Of a DNA stretch of 64,000 nt, positions 44,449 to 55,352 are shown in pieces. Source of the DNA: Caprella mutica (lineage: Eukaryota; Arthropoda; Malacostraca; Amphipoda; Caprellidae); the NCBI GenBank assembly GCA_947561585.1, contig CANNZV010003234.1, positions 1-64,000 of the forward strand, written 5' to 3'. The translations under genes were made by a program, and so were the position numbers. The notes below the pieces were generated by a model, which saw only the letters and a program-made list of their open reading frames with translations, ran no database searches and was not told the origin of the DNA. Position 1 is the first letter of the stretch; each line of letters starts with the position of its first letter.

Positions 44449-44957
44449 CCCCCAGGGGCTCTATCCTGAAGCTGTCTGTGGTGAATGGAAGAGAAGGGTG
44501 GTGGCGTCCCTTGGGCCCCGAACTGTTGTAATTTGGATTATGGATTTGTCTTTTTTCATTTTTTACCATGTTGATCATTTTTTAACGCTACTTGCAGTTT
44601 TAGAGGATAGCGCTAGGGTTATACTCTTCAACTACGAGGTCTTAGAATTTTGTGTTAGGTAGGCTCATAGGCTTCATTTACTATCACCTCTTCATTTTCC
44701 TCTTCCATCCGTGAGTGCAGCCACCGGTGCTTGTGTCCTGTTTCGTCACATTCCTTGGTAAGTGACTGAATTCACGGAGTAGCTTTTCTGCATCCATGAG
44801 CATTGTCACCGACGGTGGTAAGTGACTTTGTTCATGGAGCCACTTTCCTCTCTGACTGCTTCTTCCAGTCCCTTGTATTTAATTTCCTTTTGACGTCAGC
44901 GATATGGCCTTTGGTTCCGAAGCAGACGTTAAACCCCCTAATAAATAAATTAATTAA
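44449..44957 (+). mobile_element. Retroposon (SINE or LINE 3' end) with perfect target duplication
   Basis: The element begins CCCCCAGGGGCTCTATCCTG and ends CCGAAGCAGACGTTAAAC plus an (TAAA/TTAA)n tail. It lies between exact 14-bp copies of TTATTATCCTCAAG (44,435-44,448 and 44,958-44,971). A second copy at 15,214-15,680 is shorter at its 5' end, as expected for retroposition. No pol III A/B boxes were identified, so a 5'-truncated LINE tail is at least as likely as a SINE. Confidence 0.85.
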
Positions 44958-44985
44958 TTATTATCCTCAAGATATATTATCTTAA

Positions 44986-46870
44986 AAGGTATACTAAATG
45001 CCTGGATACGAGGTTTTAGACAAATATGCGCATAAACAAATACGAACATATGAACGCACAGATGTACCCTGCAATATTACATTAGATACTCTATATACTA
45101 TACAGTTGGTTTAATAGTTTATTAAATAATATATAGGGATTTGCTGGCTTAATAGTATATATGGATTTGTCCATGGTTGTTTGTGCAGTGTATGGATGCT
45201 ATGAAAAAGTGTTTATCCCGCTGTATAGTATATAAAGTATGTAATCTGGTCTACGGACAACTGCCATGCAGACAACTGCCATGCGGACAACTGCCATGCG
45301 GATAACTGCCATGCAGACAACTGCCATAGCGGACAACTGCCATGCGACAAACTGTCATGCGGACAACTGCCATGCAATATATTATAATTTTATTTTTTGG
45401 GGATTTGTAATGCGATTGTAAACTTAACCTTTCATGAAATTAATTTGTTATGAAGAATATTATTATCTTAACCTAAAAATTAAGTATAATAATACTAATT
45501 GTATAGTCCAAAATTGTGCACGAAGAAGTATAAAAATTAATATTGATTGTAAATTCAGAATATAAAGTTAAGGTATGCTATAATCATTTTCTTTAACATT
45601 TAATACATTTAGCTCCATAAACAATCTATAGGTGCAAAAATTTCTTTTCAAACATTTCAGAATTTGAAGAATAGTACAAACACAAGTTTTACGTGTTAAA
45701 ATTTCCAATGAGTGTGATTTTGCATCTTATTTTTAAATATTTTTTCAGTGGGTTAATTAATATTTTATATTTGTAAAAAACTAACTTTGTTGTTAGATTC
45801 AGAATTAGAAACTGAAGTAGTGTAATTATCTTATTTGCATGTTACAAAATTTCCTACAATTATTGATACTTTACTCAGTAACTATGAAATATGAATTTGT
45901 TTTTCTATCGTTCTAATCCATGCATTACATGTCTTATATAAATATTTCAAAAGTGTCAATTAAAATACATGAATAATTATTGTTACTGAATTTTTTTTTT
46001 AAATTTGTTATTATACTTTTAACAAATCAACATTTTAGTTAACTCATATATGCCCAGTGTTGTGTGAAAGTAACTCTTAAATAATAAGATGCCAAACTCA
46101 CACTCACTGTAAATTTTAACCTGTAAAGCTTATGTTTGTACTGTTCTATGTATTTTGAAATGTTTGAAAAGGAAGTTTTGCATCAATAGATTGTAACCTT
46201 TTTGTCAACCATTCGATTATTTAATGCGTTAAATGCAAAAGAAAATGATTTTAACAAAGGAAGAAATTTAGTATTAATTCAATAGTTATTTCTATGCTTC
46301 TTCATTCGCTATTTCAGTCAATAAAATTAACATTTTTATAATAAAATTTTAGGTTAAAATGATAATATACTTCTCAGCAAATTAATTCCAAGAAAGAATA
46401 AGATTACAAGCGTATTACAATTTAACCAAAATAAAATTATAATATATTGCATAGCAGTTTGTCGCGTGGCAGTTGTCCGCTATGGCAGTTGTCAGCATGG
46501 CAGTTGTCCGCATGGCAGTTGTCCGCATGGCAGTTGTCCGCATGGCAGTTGTCCGCATGGCAGTTGTCCGCATGGCAGTTGTCCGCATGACAGTTGTCCG
46601 CATGGCAGTTGTCCGCATGGCAGTTGTCCGCATGGCAGTTGTCCGCATGGCAGTTGTCCACATGGCAGTTGTCCGCATGGCAGTTGTCCGCATGGCAGTT
46701 GTCCGCTTGGCAGTTGTCCGCTTCGCAGTTGTCCGCATGGCAGTTGTCCGCATGACAGTTGTCCTAGAGCCATGTAATCTAATATTGTAGGGACACATCT
46801 GTGCATTCGTATGTGCGTATTTGTTTATGCGCAGAAGAGTCTCAAATTCGTATCAAGGCGTATAACCTTG
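44986..46870. mobile_element. Hairpin MITE (about 360 bp) interrupted by foldback-like element C
   Basis: The left arm (44,998-45,090: TATGCGCATAAACAAATACG, CGCACAGATGTACCCTGCAA) is mirrored by the right arm (46,781-46,862: GTGCGTATTTGTTTATGCGC, ACACATCTGTGCATTCG). Removing element C at 45,248-46,771 leaves a palindromic element of about 360 bp. Its outermost ends are not sharply defined. Confidence 0.65.
45248..46771. mobile_element. Foldback-like element C with 15-bp terminal arrays and exact 9-bp target duplication
   Basis: It is flanked by ATGTAATCT on both sides (45,239-45,247 and 46,772-46,780). The left terminus is GGTCTACGGACAACTGCC; the right terminus inverted is GGCTCTAGGACAACTGTC. 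About 8 units of GGACAACTGCCATGC lie at the left (45,253-45,375) and about 20 inverted units at the right (46,460-46,763). Inner flanks are also inverted (GCAATATATTATAATTTTAT). The 1.1-kb interior is AT-rich, without a transposase. Unit number differs strongly between ends, as in Drosophila Foldback elements. Confidence 0.8.
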
Positions 46871-48124
46871 TAAGTTAATTTATCTTAGGTATCATAAAAT
46901 TATGTACTTTCTATATGATCGAAAAAGTGGAATATTCCGATAACTTAAAATCATTTTAAGTCCCATCATAATCATTTTTTTTTTTGTAACATGAAAGAAA
47001 TTCAATTTGATCTACCAGCTCTACATTTCATACTCCTAAGTAAATTGTAATCAAAAATTAAACTTCCAAACAACAGCATAATAAAATTAATGAATATATT
47101 TCGCAGAAATAAACTATAAAAGAAATTCAAACTTGCCACCCCGATGAATAATTTAATAATCTGAAGTCAGGGAAACAAAATTAGGAAATTGAATTTTTTA
47201 TTTCTTCACTCGCGCCTCAGAAGTTGATCTTAACTTAGTTATTAGACCGAAAATAAGAGGTGGAGTTGAAGGACTTGTAATGGATAAAATGGGAACTTTA
47301 TAACCCTAAGATAAGGTAAGGGATCTATCTGCCACTTAGAAACTTTACCCACAAATGTTAGATAGGGAGGTGAATTATTGAATGATTATTTTTCGTTACT
47401 AATAACATGACGGAGAACTTCCAATGAGTTATATTTTAAGCAATGATGGTTTATGATTATCAAAATATGTTTATGAGTAGAAGGAATAGGTAACTACTCA
47501 ATAATTTAATGTATTTCGATTCATAAACCATCATAATTTAAAACTAGATCGGGCACTCGTAGAGCGTATACCTTTGCCTTAACCTTCGAACCGATCACTC
47601 TCAAAATTTAATTAAATTCCAGACAATTTGCTTACATACTTTTTCAGTTATGCGAATAAAAAAATTACAAATTAACAAAATATTACCGATCAAAACATAA
47701 CCTTTCTCAATTTTATGACTGTAAGAATGCTCATTGGAAATATTTCATCCAGTAATTGGCTATTAGTGGATAAAAGGTCTAATTGGTATATAAATCATTT
47801 ACCTTTTTTGCTCTTCAATTTATATCAATAAATTGTTAAACCAACATTCAGTGTCATGATTATAGCTCACTTGCGACTCAATGATTTTAATTGTTGGCAA
47901 TTAATTACATCAGCATCGCTCTCGTTCTTTTTAGTACTTTGTACTTCAAAAGAGTTCATCGTACCGATTAATGAGTTATGAAAATGGTTGTGATTATTAA
48001 AATTAGGTCCCGAGAGTGGGGTTTTCAATTTTCTAGCCTTTGAATTTAAAATTAGAAATTTAATTGAAGCACTTTGTCCGATATAGAATACTTATAGAGA
48101 GAATAATATGTCCATTTATTTATA
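46871..48124. other. AT-rich DNA, nothing firm
   Basis: A diverged copy of the dispersed motif (TATATGATCGAAAAAGTGGA, TTCCGATAACTT) lies at 46,912-46,950. No gene was recognised. Confidence 0.4.
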
Positions 48125-48290
48125 TATCCATGTAATTTATAATTATTTTGTAAATTTATGTAGTTTATATCTAGTCTACATATCCATGTAGTTTACATTT
48201 TGTTTATATATCCATGTAGTTTATATCTAGTTCTTAGATCCATGTAGTTTATATTTAGTTTATATACCCATGTAGTTTATATTTAGAAAA
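48125..48290. repeat. About 28-bp AT-rich tandem repeat, 5-6 copies
   Basis: Units follow TATATCCATGTAGTTTATAT plus a variable CTAGTY segment. Confidence 0.7.
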
Positions 48291-48547
48291 TGAAAATAAA
48301 ATGACCGAGGTATAAAAATTAATTCCATCAGTTTAAGAGAAAATCTACCCTTATCATTTATATTTCATAGAGTAAAGGGTCTATCTACTATATAAAACTC
48401 GCTCCTTATCAATAATCACAATTTTACAAACCATTTGTGCTATATTATGATATAAATAAATGCATTTAAATGAAAAGAGCAAATCGAAATGATAATCATC
48501 TCTGTAGGTAAACATTTTAACATGCTTAATTCATTGGGTCGTATAAT

Positions 48548-49488
48548 GGTTCTAGGTCAATTCGCCGAAAACATATTCGCCGAAAACACATTCACCGCGC
48601 GACACATTTGCTGAACGACACATTCGCCGAAAATATGACAATTTTTTAGCAAACTAAGTTTTGCTACAAAAATTCAAGTTTATTGAAAATCCTGTGTTTA
48701 ATGATTATTTGAAATTGAACAAATTTTTTATTAACTATAAATTAATCGGTAATTAATTGTCTGGTTTTAATGCCACATAAATGCTTGTTCTTAGTCCCAT
48801 TATAAAAGTTTCTAAATAAATTTAGTAGTATTTATTAAATAATAAATATTTAATCCATTTATTTTAACATAAACTCTTCTATTTTATAAAGGGAGTTGCT
48901 GAACAAAATTGATTTTAACTTCCTTTTTGTAATCAAATACATTTCTCCATATTGTCAATATTTTATAAAAGGAATAGTTATATGAATATTCTTAAAACTT
49001 AGAAATAAATCTGTTTCAACAGTACCTTCAATAGATGTTGAAATATACGAATTTAAAGTTGGTAGAATTTTTTGATGGTCACCCACCCTGTATAGTGAAA
49101 TCTTCACGAGCGACTCACAGTAGCAGACTGATTCTACAATGTAAATAGAAGGATAAAAATAAAGTGAGACCAACACAAGCAAAATTCTTTTTCTTTTGTA
49201 ACTGATAATTGTACACAGAAAATGGGTTTAACATAGAATTAATAAACTGTCACAAATAATGCAGCAATAACATTATATATGAGTTAATTAATTAAGTTAA
49301 CGTAAATACCATATAGTTTAACCAATAATTATGTAGAATATTGTAAAGTAGTTTATACACTTATATGTAAGTTCATCTGTATGTAATTTCATATGGATTT
49401 ATGAGATAAATTTGTTTACCTTTTTAAATAATCAAATTTTTTCCGGCGAATGTATCGTGCGGCGAATGTGTTTTCAGCAGAAGTGTAC
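48548..49488. mobile_element. Foldback-like element E with TTCGCCG terminal arrays
   Basis: The left terminus is GGTTCTAGGTCAATTCGCCG, followed by units AAAACATATTCGCCG and GACACATTCGCCG. The right end has the inverted units CGGCGAATGTATCGTG and CGGCGAATGTGTTTTCAG. The interior (48,650-49,435) is AT-rich without an ORF. The flanks do not give a convincing 9-bp duplication, so the right boundary is approximate. Units resemble those of elements A and B. Confidence 0.6.
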
Positions 49489-49784
49489 CGTTTGATGAGA
49501 GATGTGTAGGTAGATCAAAGGAGTGATTAAAAGTAAATAAATTGGTTTGTAAAATACTTTAGCTGTTTAATATTGTGAAAACAATTAGTTTACATCCACG
49601 ATTAATGAAACTGAAAATAAAATTTTATACATGAAGAAATTATTTCAAATTGTATAACACGGGTTGTATCCAATTATTTGGATGCCAATTAATGAAACTT
49701 ATAAAGTTTTATTAGTGTTATATGTGTGTATGATAATATAGTAAATATATTAATAATTGTGATTTCAGCGACGCACATTATACT

Positions 49785-50217
49785 NNNNNNNNNNNNNNNN
49801 NNNNNNNNNNNNNNNNNNNNNNNNNNNNNNNNNNNNNNNNNNNNNNNNNNNNNNNNNNNNNNNNNNNNNNNNNNNNNNNNNNNNNNNNNNNNNNNNNNNN
49901 NNNNNNNNNNNNNNNNNNNNNNNNNNNNNNNNNNNNNNNNNNNNNNNNNNNNNNNNNNNNNNNNNNNNNNNNNNNNNNNNNNNNNNNNNNNNNNNNNNNN
50001 NNNNNNNNNNNNNNNNNNNNNNNNNNNNNNNNNNNNNNNNNNNNNNNNNNNNNNNNNNNNNNNNNNNNNNNNNNNNNNNNNNNNNNNNNNNNNNNNNNNN
50101 NNNNNNNNNNNNNNNNNNNNNNNNNNNNNNNNNNNNNNNNNNNNNNNNNNNNNNNNNNNNNNNNNNNNNNNNNNNNNNNNNNNNNNNNNNNNNNNNNNNN
50201 NNNNNNNNNNNNNNNNN
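49785..50217. other. Assembly gap of 433 N
   Basis: A run of N directly left of the decamer array; the array probably continues into it and its true length is unknown. The apparent ORF crossing the gap is meaningless. Confidence 0.98.
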
Positions 50218-50939
50218 CTATTATTAACTATTACTAACTATAACTAACTATTACTAACTATTACTAACTATTACTAACTATTACTAACTATTACTGACTA
50301 TTACTAACTATAACTAACTATTACTAACTATTGCTAACTATTACTAACTATAACTAACTATTACTAACTATTACTAACTATTACTAACTATTATTAACTA
50401 TTACTAACTATTACTAACTATTACTAACTATTATTAACTATTACTAACTATAACTAACTATTACTAACTATTACTAACTATTACTAACTATTACTAACTA
50501 TTACTAACTATTACTAACTATTACTGACTATTACTAACTATTACTAACTATTACTAAAAATTACTAACTATTACTAACTATTACTAACTATTACTAACTA
50601 TTACTAACTATTACTAACTATTACTAACTATTACTAACTATTACTAACTATTACTAACTATTACTAACTATTACTAACTATTGCTAACTATTACTAACTA
50701 TTACTAACTATTACTAACTATTACTAACTATTACTAACTATTACTAACTATTACTAACTATTACTAACTATTACTAACTATTACTAACTATTACTAACTA
50801 TTACTAACTATTACTAACTATTACTAACTATTACTAACTATTACTAACTATTACTAACTATTACTAACTATTACTAACTATTACTAACTATTACTAACTA
50901 TTATTAACTATTACTAACTATTACTAACTATTATTAACC
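50218..50939. repeat. Decamer satellite (TTACTAACTA)n, about 72 copies
   Basis: An almost uninterrupted run of TTACTAACTA with rare variants TATAACTAACTA, TTATTAACTA and TTGCTAACTA. It abuts the N gap on the left. Every unit contains TACTAAC. It is not a telomeric TTAGG-type repeat. Confidence 0.95.
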
Positions 50940-51169
50940 ATTTCTCAAGATATAGAGACTTAATTTATTCCTGTTTGTGGTCTAGTAATAATTAAGCATT
51001 AATTTATTCATTAGTTTGTAACAACAAACAAAATAATGAGGATGAATTTGAATATTGCGTAATATTTTAATTTATTCTTATAAATTTAATTACTGTATCA
51101 TTCAAAGGAGAAATTTTAAAATGAAATTAAAACAATATTGGAAATACACTTCCCACGCAACTGATCTCA

Positions 51170-53600
51170 ACTCTTCACTGTGCTTTTATTTACAACTATT
51201 GGTAGTTGTTTTAACTCTTCACTGTGCACTTTATTTACAACTATTGGTGATTGTTTTAACTCTTCACTGTGCACTTTATTTACAACTATTGGTGGTTGTT
51301 TTAACTCTTCACTGTGCACTTTATTTACAACTATTGGTGGTTGTTTTAACTCTTCACTGTGCACTTTATTTACAACTATTGGTGGTTGTTTTAACTCTTC
51401 ACTGTGCACTTTATTTACAACTATTGGTGGTTGTTTTAACTCTTCACTGTGCACTTTATTTACAACTATTGGTGGTTGTTTTAACTCTTCACTGTGCACT
51501 TTATTTACAACTATTGGTGGTTGTTTTAACTCTTCACTGTGCACTTTATTTACAACTATTGGTGGTTGTTTTAAACTCTTCACTGTGCACTTTATTTACA
51601 ACTATTGGTGGTTGTTTTAAACTCTTCACTGTGCACTTTATTTACAACTATTGGTGGTTGTTTTAACTCTTCACTGTGCACTTTATTTACAACTATTGGT
51701 GGTTGTTTTAACTCTTCACTGTGCACTTTATTTACAACTATTGGTGGTTGTTTTAAACTCTTCACTGTGCACTTTATTTACAACTATTGGTGGTTGTTTT
51801 AACTCTTCACTGTGCACTTTATTTACAACTATTGGTGGTTGTTTCAACTCTTCACTGTGAACTTTATTTACAACTATTAGTGGTTGTTTTAACTCTTCAC
51901 TGTGCACTTTATTTACAACTATTGGTGCTTGTTTTAACTCTTCACTGTGCGCTTTATTTACAACTATTGGTGGTTGTTTTAACTCTTCACTGTGCACTTC
52001 ATTTACAACTATTGGTGGTTGTTTTAACTCTTCACTGTGCACTTTATTTACAACTATTGGTTGTTGTTTTAACTCTTCACTGTGCACTTTATTTACAACT
52101 ATTGGTGGTTGTTTTAACTCTTCACTGTGCACTTCATTTACAACTATTGGTGGTTGTTTTAACTCTTCACTGTGCACTTTATTTACAACTATTGGTGGTT
52201 GTTTTAACTCTTCACTGTGCACTTTATTTACAACTATTGGTGGTTGTTTTAACTCTTCACTGTGCACTTTATTTACAACTATTGGTGGTTGTTTCAACTC
52301 TTCACTGTGCACTTCATTAACAACTATTGGTGGTTGTTTTAACTCTTCACTGTGCACTTTATTTACAACTATTGGTGGTTGTTTTAATCCTTCACTGTGC
52401 ACTTTACTTACAACTATTGGTGGTTGTTTTAACCCTTCACTGTGCACTTTACTTACAACTATTGGTGGTTGTTTTAATCCTTCACTGTGCACTTTACTTA
52501 CAACTATTGGTGGTTGTTTTAATCCTTCACTGTGCACTTTACTTACAACTATTGGTGGTTGTTTTAACCCTTCACTGTGCACTTTACTTACAACTATTGG
52601 TGGTTGTTTTAACCCTTCACTGTGCACTTTACTTACAACTATTGGTGGTTTTTTTAACCCTTCACTGTGCACTTTACTTACAACTATTGGTGGTTGTTTT
52701 AACCCTTCACTGTGCACTTTACTTACAACTATTGGTGGTTGTTTTAACCCTTAACTGTGCACTTTACTTACATTTATTGGTAGTTGTTTTAACTCTTCAC
52801 TGTGCACTTTACTTACAACTATTGGTGGTTGTTTTAACCCTTAACTGTGCACACTTTACTTACATTTATTGGTAGTTGTTTTAACTCTTCACTGTGCACT
52901 TTACTTACAACTATTGGTGGTTGTTTTAAATCTTCACTGTGCACTTTACTTACAACTATTGGTGGTTGTTTTAACCCTTCACTGTGCACTTTACTTACAA
53001 CTATTGGTGGTTGTTTTAACCCTTCACTGTGCACTTTACTTACAACTATTGGTGGTTGTTTTAACCCTTAACTGTGCACTTTACTTACATTTATTGGTAG
53101 TTGTTTTAACTCTTCACTGTGCACTTTACTTACAACTATTGGTGGTTGTTTTAACCCTTAACTGTGCACTTTACTTACAACTATTGGTGGTTGTTTTAAC
53201 CCTTAACTGTGCACTTTATTTACAACTATTGGTGGTTGTTTTAACCCTTAACTGTGCACTTTATTTACAACTATTGGTGGTTGTTTTAACTCTTCACTGT
53301 GCACTTTACTTACAACTATTGGTGGTTGTTTTAAATCTTCACTGTGCACTTTACCTACAACTATTGGTGGTTGTTTTAACCCTTCACTGTGCACTTTACT
53401 TACAACTATTGGTGGTTGTTTTAACCCTTAACTGTGCACTTTATTTACAACTATTGGTGGTTGTTTTAACCCTTAACTGTGCACTTTATTTACAACTATT
53501 GGTGGTTGTTTTAACCCTTAACTGTGCACTTTATTTACAACTATTGGTGGTTGTTTTAATCCTTAACTGTGCACTTTACTTACAACTATTGGTGGTTTTT
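51170..53600. repeat. 45-bp satellite array 2, about 54 copies
   Basis: This is the same satellite as at 22.4-23.8 kb, with units CTTCACTGTGCACTTTATTT then ACAACTATTGGTGGTTGTTTTAACT. From about 52,390 the units switch to a second type with TTTACTTAC and AACCC, and higher-order blocks recur from 52,740 on (units with CATTTATTGGTAG at 52,770, 52,862 and 53,088). Long ORFs on both strands, including an antisense one of 329 codons with a VHSEELKQPPIVVNK repeat, follow from the stop-free 45-bp unit and are not accepted as genes. Confidence 0.93.
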
Positions 53601-54195
53601 TTCCGAAATGCTGCTACAAGTAATTCATGAAATTTAAACATTTGGGTTCAGATTCCAAATTCAGACTAAAAATATTGTTAACTTCAATAGGAATCAATAT
53701 ATTACAAGTGAGGTTTATTATTTTTTATATCATAACACATTTCTGTGATGATAGCAATATATATTTTACAGTACTCATTCCTTTTATTGTTCACTTTAAG
53801 ACACTCCCACGCATCTCGTCTTGAGATCTAAATATACACTCTGTTACATTTCTAGATGCGTTGTTCTTACTTTCCATCATTTTGAGTATTCCAGTTCGAA
53901 TTGCATAATAGGCTTTCAGAACAGGTAGCCACGTATTGTTCTATAATCGACATTCGAGAGAGTTTTAAAAAGAAGAAAAACAAGAGCGTTAAAATAAAAG
54001 CCTTCCATCTAGACTTTGATGGACTCATCGAAAGTTTCAAAGATAACATAAAACTAAGAAAATTAGTGAGAGTGAACTGCATTATATAAATAATTGAAAG
54101 TTTTAAATTTCTTTACTTAAAGTTTGATATAATTAACGTAATACAATATTATGTAATTACTTTAAACAGATATTATATTAATGTTCTTCATCAAA
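53601..54195. other. DNA with one short ORF of uncertain nature
   Basis: At 53,901-54,089 (plus) an ORF reads MHNRLSEQVATYCSIIDIRE then a Lys-rich stretch and AFHLDFDGLIESFKDN. It lacks splice context and a recognisable domain; an exon relic is possible but not supported. Nothing else was seen. Confidence 0.2.
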
Positions 54196-54380
54196 ACAGT
54201 TCATTCCTAGTGGAATATTATTTGTATTGACGGTGAATAAATATTGTATGAAGGTTTTTAACTTTAAGAGGTCATTCCTTGTGGAACATTATTTGTATTG
54301 ACTGTATATATATATATATTGTATGAATGTTTTTCACCGTAAAAGTTCATCATTATAGTGGAATATTATTCGTATCTTCT
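54196..54380. repeat. About 70-bp tandem repeat, 2.5 copies, also present at 40.1 kb
   Basis: Units contain AGTGGAATATTATTTGTATTGAC and ATTGTATGAAGGTTTTT-like segments (matches shorter than 20 nt are exact). The inverted form CAGTCAATACAAATTATATT CCACTAGG lies at 40,093-40,118, beside the mariner remnant. Confidence 0.65.
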
Positions 54381-54529
54381 TACAGAGATGAATCACTTTG
54401 CTTTTTAAAACTTCTATCAATGAAATAAATATAAACATATGAAAAGTTGTTCCGTTACATATATACTATTTTAAAATATCTATATCGCTAAATTCATACA
54501 ATTTAGTTTATTAAATTCAATTCGGTCTA

Positions 54530-54783
54530 ACAAATGAAGCTAAGTCTTTGCATATACATTTTCTCTTACTACATAATTCTTCATTTCTATTCCAAATACT
54601 CAACTCTGAACAACATTTCGACAGCTCAATTGCTAGCTCCACCTCAACAAACCGTGTTGTTTCATCGGACAGGAATATTCCCACAGGAATACCTACTGAG
54701 AACACTGAGAGCATTATGGAGACCAGCCTTCAACTCGGCACATTTCGTGTAATGGAATTTATCTCACACAATATCTTATTCTA
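54530..54783. other. Less AT-rich patch open in several frames
   Basis: Two plus-strand frames and one minus-strand frame are open together here. One plus frame reads SIASSTSTNRVVSSDRNIP and IMETSLQLGTFRVMEF. With three frames open at once and no recognisable domain, coding status cannot be decided. Confidence 0.2.
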
Positions 54784-55352
54784 ACATGGGGATGATAAAT
54801 TATTGCAACCTTTGTAAATATACAATATTAGTAAAGATGGAAAATGATGCCAGTATTATTTTTAATATTTAGAACAAATGTCAAGAAATTTTCCATTCAA
54901 GAAATACAAAAATAGTAAAATATTGCATGTTATAGTGTATTTTCCTGTTACAAATAACGGGTTCTCAATAGTAGTATTACTGGTGTCAATTAATTTTCCA
55001 GATATCTTCCCGTTTCTTCATATTTGGTCATTTATAAATTAATATCTTTTCTTTCAAAACCTGCAATGTTTACATTTCTTTTCAAAATTATATTTCTATA
55101 TATTCTATATTCAAAGCACATGTATAAATATTATTTATTTATTTATTGAACACAATATACCCTTTATAATGTGGAATTGGAGACAGGGTCACTACCAATT
55201 CCATAAAAAAAAAACACTTAATTCTACTGCTACTAGGGAACATTGAGGCCCACATAAGCTAAGAGCTTCGAGGGCAACCTAAAATTAAATTAAAAAAAAA
55301 TCACATTACTGATATTAGCTTACAAGACAGACATGCACGATTATTAACAATG

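Noticed and set aside
46415..46806. Several overlapping ORFs of short peptide repeats (GSCPH, RTTAM, DNCHA)
   Set aside because: All frames of the 15-bp terminal array of element C are open; no start context or domain.
49726..50247. 173-codon ORF
   Set aside because: Almost entirely made of N from the assembly gap.
50218..50939. Telomere-like array
   Set aside because: The unit TTACTAACTA is not a known arthropod telomere repeat (TTAGG type) and the array is interior to the window.
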